Source: Sphaerolaimus hirsutus (Eukaryota; Nematoda; Chromadorea; Monhysterida; Sphaerolaimidae). From it: a stretch of DNA of 64,000 bases. Each line of letters opens with the position of its first letter. The stretch's first letter is position 1. Positions 56,366 through 64,000 of the stretch are shown here, in pieces. The notes under the pieces were generated by a model that was given only the letters and a program-made list of their open reading frames with translations, was not told where the DNA came from and made no database searches. The position numbers and the translations under genes are program-made. The stretch spans positions 9,800,529 through 9,864,528 of the forward strand of contig OZ038451.1 of assembly GCA_964036195.1 (NCBI GenBank), written 5' to 3'.

Positions 56366-59300
56366 ATGGACAAAGTCTTCATGCAGAATGGCTACTGGAT
56401 ATTACTAGCTTTGATGTTGCCGCTGTTTTTCTCGTGTTTCAAGTGGGGAAAGAAATCTAAAGGGAGTAAGGACCGTTTGTTAGTGCACGGCTGCGTGGTT
56501 TCGCATTTTTACGTGATCCGTTTTTGGGGCGGCTGGCGGTTTGAACTTGAGTTTCACCGCGTCTAGATGTCAACTGCTTTCCATGTCAATCCAGATTTTA
56601 GTTGACTGGTCATAGTTTCAAGTGCACTTCTCACACATGTAGACAAAATGTCAAAAGGGAGTTGATGCTTGCGTGTGCATTTGGGCATCGTTTCGTGACC
56701 TATCGATTAGAATCTATCACCTCGATAGACGCGATGGCATTGAACTTAAAACCCTTAGTCCGATTCATCATCGATTTGATGTCACTCCGAATTAGTGACG
56801 GAATGGCGCCATGGCACGATATTTCTTGGATGCTTCGCTTGGCGCCATTTTGATTTCCACCACTACCCTGCAGTCTCTGAACGCCAGTGCATTGATGCAA
56901 CACTGGGCTGAACTAATTAAGTAGGTATTTACATGGTCGCTGGACTTAACACAGCGCTAAAACACAATAGGAACACCAGCGAGCGGCAGAATCGTGTGGG
57001 TGGGGACCAGGCCGCAGCCGACCCTGGAGCCTCTATAGCAGTTATCAGAGAGGCGTATAAGCCTGTGCGTTTAGATGGAACACTGGTGATCGAGTGGTTC
57101 TCACAGTTGTGAAAACGTTTTACGTTTAAAATACTTGAAATATACATACTCGAGTAGTCGGTACTGTACTCGCTTTTACGTGTACTTTGATGTACCAGTA
57201 CTCGAGTACAGAAAAGTTTTTAGGAAAGAGTACGGTTAGGTTTTTATCCATGCGTTTTTCAAGGCATGTGAGGGAAAAAGGGAAGGCAAAAGTATTCAAA
57301 AATGAATAAAGGTAAAATTTTTTGACTCGGTTGGCTTGGACTGAGTTGGGTAAAACGAAATACTTTACGTTTACGTATACCTACTACTTTTAACAACTCT
57401 GCTAGGCCTAGCATAAATCGAGGATGGCATTTCAGGGGCCGGGGGGTCCGCCTAAGTTTCGTGTCGTCCTATTCTGTTGTACGTTGGCCGATTTTGATGC
57501 CGTTCAAGTATGTTGAGTTTGAGGTTGGGGCTACGGCCAATTTTTTTGTTTCCTCAAAAAATCCCCCCGTCCCGAGATAAGAGTCTATAAAAAGGTGGTT
57601 ATTTTGCATGTCCGATCTGGCATAATGAATTGAAAGCTCAATAACTCAGCCATTTCTGAGCCGATTAGGATCGTTTAACACTTAAAATGATTGGGACAAC
57701 CTGCAGAGTCCATTTTTGTTGTTGTATTAGCGATGTCTAAATTCCGTATGCCGATTTGACCCGGTTTTTCAACACGAAAAATGAATTTTTCTGAACATGC
57801 TATCATATACTTAAGACAATAAGAATTAATATGAAACAAAAATGAGTTCAATATCTCTTTCCAATCAAAAGTTATGGCGCTTCAAACTTTTCCCTCCCAT
57901 CCACATAAATAACCACATGCATGCAACTTCAAAACTCCATATCTCGACCATTTCTCAGCCAATTTTGTCCAATGAACACTTAAAATGACATGGAGTTTTC
58001 ATTTTTGGACCCAGATTATCCATATTTCTCATCAGTTTTCCCATACAAGAAAATAATGCGAACTCTTGAATGAAATTGTCATAATTAAAATGCATACAAA
58101 TAAACTGTGAATAAAAACGATATCTCCATGTTATTATGATCATTTTAAATGTTCATCAGTGAAAATCGGCTGAGAAATGGTCGAGATATGGAGTTTTGAA
58201 TTTGCATGTATTGTTCTTCATGTGGTTATTTATGTGGATGGGAGGGAAAACTTTGAAGCGCCATAACTTTTGATTGGAAAGAGATATTGAACTCATTTTT
58301 GTTTCATATTAATTCTTATTGTCTAAAGTATATGAAGGGTGTGCTTCTAAAAGTACCGATCTACAAATTTTTCAAATTTGAGTTAGGACCATTTTTGGGG
58401 TCCCCATAAAAATGCTCTTAAAAAATATGTATAATAAGCGGGGGGTGCAAAATTCAATTTTGAGATATGGGGGGTCGAAAAAAGCAAAAAAATCGCAAAA
58501 TACAGTTTTTGAAATTTTAAAAGTACCGATCTACACGCTTTTTCAGCTTTTGTGTCTTTAAAAGTACCGATCTACACACTTTTTTCAAAATTGTTCTTTT
58601 CAATGTACCGATCTGCACATTATTTTTTGTGCTTCTAAAAGTACCGATGTCAGATCGGTGTCCGGTTGCGCAAAAACTCATTTTGTGCTTTTTTATTATG
58701 GGTAAAAGTACCGATCTACAGCCTTATGATTTTGTGCTTTAAAAAATACCGATCTACACACTATTACCAATTTGTTCCTTTAAAATGTACTGTACTACAA
58801 AAATACAATTCCCTAAATTTTATATAGCTAGTGTTATGTGTATAATCAATGATTATACCCATGCATGTGGATACCCAACAATATGGCCGAAATACTCTTA
58901 CCCAAAATTCCCATACCCAATACCCATGTATGGGTATTGGCATGCTCCAAACTTTCAATCGCGATTATCTCAAAATCGATTTTTTGTAGATCGGTACTTT
59001 TAGAAGCACACCCTTCATATGATAGCATGTTCAGAAAAATTCATTTTTCGTGTTGAAAAACCGAGTCAAATCGGCATACGGAATTTAGACATCGCTAATA
59101 CAACAACAAAAATGGATTCTGCAGGTTGTCCCGATCATTTTAAGTGTAAAACGATCCAAATCGGCCCAGAAATGGCTGAGTTATTGAGCTTTCCAATTCA
59201 TTGTGCCAGATCGGACTGGCAAAATAACCACCTTTTTATAGACCCCCCTTATCTCGGGACTGGGGGATTGTTTGAGGAAACCAAAAATTTTGTCATAGCC

Positions 59301-62300
59301 CCAACCTCAAACCCCAACATACTTGAACTGCATCAAAATCGGCCAACGTACAACAGAATGGGACGACACGAAAGTTAGGTGGACCCCCCCCCCCCCTAAA
59401 ATGCCACCCTCGATTGTTGCCATGCTCGCGCTATGTCATTCGTGTCCGGCTCTTTTTTTCCAAATTTGCGCCTGGCGTGCCTCACTAAGGCGCTTTTCGA
59501 TCACTAGTCCAGACCCAGCCTTCCTGTGTGATAGTGTTCCTGCGCGCTACTCTACCGTTCGCAGGGCATGTACGACAACCGGCACCTGAACATGATGCAG
59601 TGCGCCAACGACTGCGGCAGCACCGGCGTCCGCCACGTTCTGGCCAGGCCCACATTGCCCATCGGCACCGTATGTTGCCTTTCCTTGCATAAAGTAAACT
59701 AGCAAGTATAGTCTCGAGAAAGTCTCTCAAAAATGTAATTGAATATCTCCGAGAAAAAAAACATCAGGAAAAATATAAATGAGCATGACATTTGACATAT
59801 TACAGCGTCTGTGAGTGGCACCCGGCGCCAGGTTTACCGCACCTGAAAGTGCCCACTTGAACGTCGATCGACGTAACACCGAACATAAGGCCAGGTGGCA
59901 ATCCCAAGCCCTGTAAAGTGTAAAGTAAAGTGTCAAATGTAACGTCAAATGCAATGTCAAATGTAAAGTAAAGTAAAGTGAAATGTCAATTGTCATGCAA
60001 AGTGTCAAATGTAGGTAAAGTCCAATCAAAAGTTAAGTGTCAATTGTGTATCCAAATCTTATTTTCCGAAATAGGAGTTGGATACAAAAACATAAGATTT
60101 GGATACACAATTGACACTTTACTTTACGTTTGACTTTACATTTGACACTTTGCATGACAATCGACATTTGACTTAACACTTGACATTTTATTTTACACTT
60201 TACAGGGCTTGGGATTGCCACCAGTGGAATGTTCCTTGCACCACGATAGCCCCACCTCGTAGGAAGCGCTACGTGCAAACCGGTCTTTGAAGCGCACCCG
60301 CGGCGTGTTCATGGCGTACAAGATCGGCGGCACCGTGTCCGACTTGGGCGTCAAACGGTCCACCATGTCCAAGATAAGCTTCCAGCGCCGCTCGTCCGAT
60401 GGCGCCGGCAAGGCTCCGAAGGCGGACCCTGTCAATGTGCCAAAGGATAAAGAGTGAGTGGGGTGTTTCTGCGCCGCCACGATTCTATTTGATGTCACTA
60501 GTGATGTAAAGGCACCGGGTCAGCGGTGCCCCGGTGCTGGGCACCGAATGGGACCAGTGTCGGTGCTGGTACGGTGCTTTTTCGGGGGTGCCTTTCGGTG
60601 CTAGCACCGGCAAGCCGCAGGTGCCCATCGGTGCCGGTGCCCTTTTTCAGAATGTTGTCGGTGCGGTGCGGTGCAATTTTTTTTGCCGGTTCCCAACTCC
60701 CAAGCTGCCAGGTGCCCTTTCTAAGGGTACGCCGAGGTGCCGGTGCGGTGCGGTTCCATATTTCCCGGTTCCTTTAACACCACAAGCTGTCACTGAGCAC
60801 TCGGTACACGCTTCAGTCGCTCAGCCTATCAAGTTTTTAAGCAGCCTCTGCTCCGTTCCCCGTTTCGCGCAAAACAATTTCCACGATTCATTGGGACCCG
60901 AGATAACGTAGTTCGCCGCTGTCAATTAACATTATTTGGCTAGCTTCCAATCACATTTATAAACACATCGAATCTTACAGCAAATGATTTCAGATGCAAT
61001 GAATAGAGTAGCGTGAAAATGCCGTATTTCCTCGAAATATCCCCAAGGGGTTCATTTTTCAGGGTGCAAATTTTGAGGGGGGTTCATCGAGCAAATCATA
61101 GTTGTTAAAACGTATTTACATTTACTCGACAAATACGGATACTCGAGTACTGCGTAAATCCGGTACTCACGTTCAGGTTTCCGTTTCCTAACGTCATAAC
61201 GTTTTCATAACGTTTACGTTTCCTCCCAAAAAAAATACCGGTATTCACTTACTCGCGTACTTTTTGAAAGTATTTAAAACAGGTTTTTAAATAGGCTTTT
61301 TCAAGGCATAAAGGAACCAAAGGGAGAGAAAAGCTTAAAATATGGACAAAATATCCAAAATAGCATAAAAATAGGCAAAAACACATCAACTAGTGAATTT
61401 GATAGTGAAAAAGTTCAAAAAGTAGTGATTTTGAAAGAAAATTGAGGCAACATTTCTCAAAAATACACACTTAAACTGGTGGACAATATAAATGGAAAAT
61501 TCACAAAATAACATTTTAAAAATCACACAAGCAAGCCATCAGGCTGTCACTTTGTGAGGGTGCCCCAAAGTATATACTATATATAACCAAAGTGGCACCC
61601 CCTCAGGCCACCCTTGTTGCTGAAAATATTTTTTTTCCACTTTTTTTCTGGTCAATATAAATGGAAAATCCATACAAATTTTTGTTCAGGCCAGAATTTG
61701 ATTTATTTATAAAATGGGTTTGGGATGGTTTAGGCCACTGATTTTTTGGGACATATGAGATGGTGACTTCCTGCAACTATTCCACCCCCTCACAACCGAC
61801 GCAATCCCTACACCAAAATTTTGCTGAAGATCAAACCTGAAATATTTTTTGAACAAAACATATATTGGAACTAATGTGTCTTACACAGCCCCAGGCTTAT
61901 GATACAGCACATGGTGGCCAGGACTGGCTTCCTAAGTGTCATGAGCAACATGTGGCTGGTCCTGCACCACATTGTTGCACAAAGATTGCATTTATGGCGA
62001 TCAGTGGAAATACCACTGTTCAAAGACAGCATTTCCGTAAAAGCGTGACCGGCCTCTGCAGCATCTGCATGCAAATCATTAAATGCTAGTGCCCATTGAT
62101 TTCAGGCAACAATTATCTGTTAAACATATACCAGGGGACAACTGGAAATGTGTCCTGTATTTTGTGTAAATGGGCCAGACAGATGAAGAGGTCATTTCCA
62201 GAAAGTGTAAATTTGTGGTTTTTGCAATCACAATCAAAATGTTTGCACTTATAAAGTTCTTAATATGTTTGAATGTCATGAAGTGGCTGATATCTGCAAA

Positions 62301-63112
62301 TTAGGATGGATTTTTGTGAGGCAGCAGCAGTGTGGGGACAGCAGCGGGTAAAAATCACCCTGCAACCTATGTGCGGCTCTGAGCAACCCATTAGTTATTT
62401 TTTTTCCATCAAAAAACTGCCAGCACAAGCGTATCCAATGCTTGTGTTGGCAGCATGCCAAAAATGGCAGCGCGCTTTCCCGCAGCAATATTCTGTGTGG
62501 GATTCCAAAATTTTCCATTTATATTGGCCAGAAAAAAAATCGGAAAAAATATATAGAAGGCTGTCATGGCTAACCAGGGGGGTGCTGGGGGGTGCCATTT
62601 GGGGACAATGTAAAGAAATGTTGGCCCCACATTCACACAAAATTTTAGCTAGATTGGGCTGATCATTTGCACATGAGAATATTTCGAATATTTATGTAGT
62701 CAATTTTCCATTTAAATTGTCCACCAGTTTATGTTTTCCGGGGACAAAAGTAATTTACTCACGTTTACTCATGAGTAAATATAAAATTTAAATACTTTAC
62801 GTTTTCTGTACGCACGTGTGAGCAAAAAATAAATACTTTACGTTTACGTTTACTTTTGAAAAAGTTCGGTACTTTCAACAACTTTGGAGGAAATACGGTA
62901 TGTCAATCTGCATTTCGTCAGTTGAATTTCACTTTCACACCACTCAAAAAATCGCACTCAGCGGCCTGGTGCCAGTGGCCTGGCTGGTCGAGATGTACGA
63001 CTACGACTTCACCGTGTTCAACGAGTTCACCGACAGGCCCAAGCGGAATCTGAACCGTCGCAAGATCAGACTGATGCAGCAGCGCATGCAGCTGGACAGC
63101 GCGTACAAGTGA
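56366..63112 (+). CDS. Unrecognised four-exon gene with N-terminal hydrophobic segment
   Basis: Proposed exons: 56366-56482, 59565-59669, 60263-60453, 62962-63112 (stop TGA). Phases are 0/0, 0/0 and 2/1, total 564 nt, 187 aa. The N-terminus MDKVFMQNGYWILLALMLPL then FFSCFKWGKKSKG looks like a signal anchor. The middle has QCANDCGSTGVRH and the Lys/Ser-rich KISFQRRSSDGAGKAP. The end is basic (NLNRRKIRLMQQRMQLDSAYK split by the last exon). Internal exons are strongly GC-rich at third positions. Donor GTATGT at 59670 and GTGAGT at 60454 are good. The last two exons are firmer than the link to exon 1. AATAAA at 63204 suits the 3' end. I do not recognise the family. Confidence 0.55.
57112..57402. 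mobile_element. Family I element in an intron
   Basis: It starts GTGAAAACGTTTTACG and ends TACTTTTAACAACTCTG, with CGAGTACAGAAAAG and TTTTTCAAGGCATG blocks inside. The left end is decayed. Confidence 0.6.
57420..59410. mobile_element. Family Y 2-kb palindrome
   Basis: The arms mirror each other from GGATGGCATTTCAGG / CCTAAAATGCCACCC inward, including GTTGTACGTTGGCCGATTTT at 57478 and its complement near 59343. A central second inverted pair covers 57785-58330. Z is inserted in the right half. Confidence 0.82.
58337..59010. mobile_element. Family Z element (AAGTACCGATCTACA words) in Y
   Basis: The ends are AGGGTGTGCTTCTAAAAGTA and TACTTTTAGAAGCACACCCT. Flanks ATATGA on both sides fit a target duplication (GTATATGA / TCATATGA, 6 of 8). 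The word AAAGTACCGATCTACA recurs at least six times. The uninterrupted target is preserved in the other Y arm near 57808. Confidence 0.82.
59892..60224. mobile_element. Family Q element in an intron of the unrecognised gene
   Basis: The ends are CAGGTGGCAATCCCAAGCCC and GGGCTTGGGATTGCCACCAG. TGTAAAGTAAAGTG words in both arms with a TTGGATACAAAAACATAAG centre like the Q at 12004. On plus its ends read GT...AG, but the reading frame favours the acceptor at 60262, 38 bases further on. A partial second Q end lies at 59800-59830. Confidence 0.8.
60499..60785. mobile_element. Family D element in an intron
   Basis: The ends are TAGTGATGTAAAGGCACCGG and a mutated TTTAACACCACAA. The duplication is GATGTCAC (60491-60498) and GCTGTCAC (60786-60793), 7 of 8. 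GGTGCCGGTGCC words. Confidence 0.82.
61097..62886. mobile_element. Family I element nested in R
   Basis: The ends are CATAGTTGTTAAAACGTATT and GTACTTTCAACAACTTTG. The duplication is GAGCAAAT (61089-61096) and GAGGAAAT (62887-62894), 7 of 8. It is interrupted by BB. Confidence 0.83.
61472..62731. mobile_element. Family BB palindromic element nested in I
   Basis: The ends are TAAACTGGTGGACAATATAA and AAATTGTCCACCAGTTTA. The termini resemble family V. Internal frames (61865-62089, 62306-62662) are not recognised proteins. Confidence 0.78.
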
Positions 63113-63203
63113 CACATGTTCATGGTGATGCATGTGTTTAGATTGTAGTGTTAACGGATTTGTTAATGTGTTGGTCCATGTGCTACTGTTGTCAATAAGT
63201 GCA

Positions 63204-63209
63204 AATAAA
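63204..63209 (+). promoter_or_regulatory. Poly(A) signal of the 56366-63112 gene
   Basis: AATAAA about 92 bases after the TGA at 63110-63112. Confidence 0.6.
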
Positions 63210-63214
63210 GGTGA

Positions 63215-63663
63215 AGGAGAAAAACGACTGAAAAATCAAACTATTGGAAAATTACATCATTTTTGTAAAAATTTTTCTGCGTAGTTCCACATGCCACTTT
63301 TTCCAGATTGTGACTATTTATTATACTTTCTGCTGCAATATGGCTTCCATGCTTTTTATACTTGCCATTTGGCTGGCATACTGTTTTACTGTATACTGTT
63401 CAAAATAGAAAACACCAGACACAAAGCACATGGCATCTTCCCTAGTGATGTGAAAAGCTCCAACACCCAGTGATAAGCACAAACATTGCCAGAGCAGAGT
63501 GGCGCCACAATGCAAGCTAAAAATGGCACTATTTTGGATTTGATGGCGCCACTCCATGAAAAAGCACAATTCTTTAGTTAACAGCACCAGTTGCCATTTT
63601 GGAGTAGATAGCACCATGCCATCAAAATGGCATTGTTTTAGAGTGAGTGGCACCACTCCACAC
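63215..63663. other. Downstream sequence with a C/D-type repeat remnant
   Basis: TAGTGATGTGAAAAGC at 63443 matches the terminus of families C and D, followed by decayed GGCACCACTCC and GCCATTTTGG words. No gene recognised. Confidence 0.45.
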
Positions 63664-64000
63664 CATAGTTGTTAAAACGTATTTACGTTTACTCGATAAA
63701 TACGGATACTCGAGTACTGCATGTTTACGTTTCCTCCCTGAAAAATACCGGTACTCACTTACTCGCATAATTTTTGAAAGTACGCGAGGACTGAAAACGT
63801 ATTTCAAACAGGTTTTTAATAGGCTTTTTCAAGGGACAAAGGAACCAAAGGGGCAGAAAAGCTTAAAATATGGACAAAATATCCAAAATAGCATAAAAAT
63901 AGGCAAAAACACATTAACACATTGACTAATTTGATGGTGAATAAGTCCAAAAAGTAGTGATTTTGAGTGAAAATTGGAGCAAAATTTCTCAAAAATACCC
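63664..64000. mobile_element. Family I element running off the window
   Basis: It begins CATAGTTGTTAAAACGTATT and follows the family consensus (CTCGAGTACTGC, CTTTTTCAAGGGAC, GCTTAAAATATGGAC) to the window edge. Confidence 0.75.

Larger units (their letters stand above)
61021..62904. mobile_element. Family R element carrying I, which carries BB
   Basis: The ends are CCGTATTTCCTCGAAATATC and GAGGAAATACGGTA. A family I element is inserted at GAGCAAAT near its right end. The right edge is 58 bases upstream of the acceptor of the last exon (62962). Confidence 0.8.

Noticed and set aside
60221-60436. Long minus-strand open frame (KLILDMVDRLTPKSD...) as a coding exon
   Set aside because: Plus-strand exon 60263-60453 has a GTGAGT donor and phases that match both neighbouring plus exons. 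The minus reading would need a GT-TG intron across the Q element and runs into repeat sequence.
61865-62662. Possible transposase or gene fragments inside BB
   Set aside because: Frames of 60-118 codons overlap on both strands and mirror each other across the palindrome; no catalytic motif seen.

Overview
This is a eukaryotic (animal) genomic window. The genes have many short exons with GT-AG introns, animal-type protein families (an activin type II receptor, AASDH, ribosomal protein S23) and AATAAA poly(A) signals. The S23 protein is ecdysozoan-looking, with features I associate with both nematode and arthropod S23. That placement rests on memory, not a search, so the taxon is not resolved.

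Genes, left to right. (1) A complete 20-exon AASDH homologue on the minus strand (23972 down to 10453), about 1119 codons in consistent phase: adenylation domain, phosphopantetheine carrier, C-terminal PQQ/beta-propeller. (2) A complete 13-exon activin receptor type II gene on the minus strand (39729 down to about 29337): signal peptide, Cys-rich ectodomain, one membrane segment, Ser/Thr kinase. (3) The last two exons of an unrecognised plus-strand gene (51364-52297). (4) Intact RPS23 on plus (53437-56138, 143 aa). (5) An unrecognised four-exon plus-strand gene (56366-63112) with an N-terminal hydrophobic segment. A possible RGG-rich first exon on plus (19091-19268) lies inside an AASDH intron.

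The rest is dominated by small non-autonomous DNA transposons (MITE/foldback type). No transposase gene is visible. I label families by letter. A (word CGGGAT), B (GGAACC), C (GCGCCA), D (GGCACC), E (ATATCG), F (GAGTC), I (ACGTAAA), L and CC (poly-G/C rich) have 8-bp target duplications, as hAT-type elements do. R, S and T share ACCGTATTT ends. M, N, O and P share CACACACTAG ends. V, W, X and BB are long palindromes that appear to sit at TA. U has 6-bp duplications. Q (GTGCCAGTCCCAGACCCTG ends) and AA (GTGCCAGTTCCGC ends) are abundant. Many families fill both arms with one short word in opposite orientation.

Main finding: family Q coincides exactly with whole introns in two unrelated genes, three in AASDH and one in the activin receptor. 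One end of the element supplies the GT donor and the other supplies the CCCCCAG acceptor, so Q behaves as an introner. One Q intron has since grown from a few hundred bases to 4.1 kb by nested insertion of W, B and V. The window also holds transposon nests up to five levels deep (49086-51325), most levels with a readable perfect target duplication.
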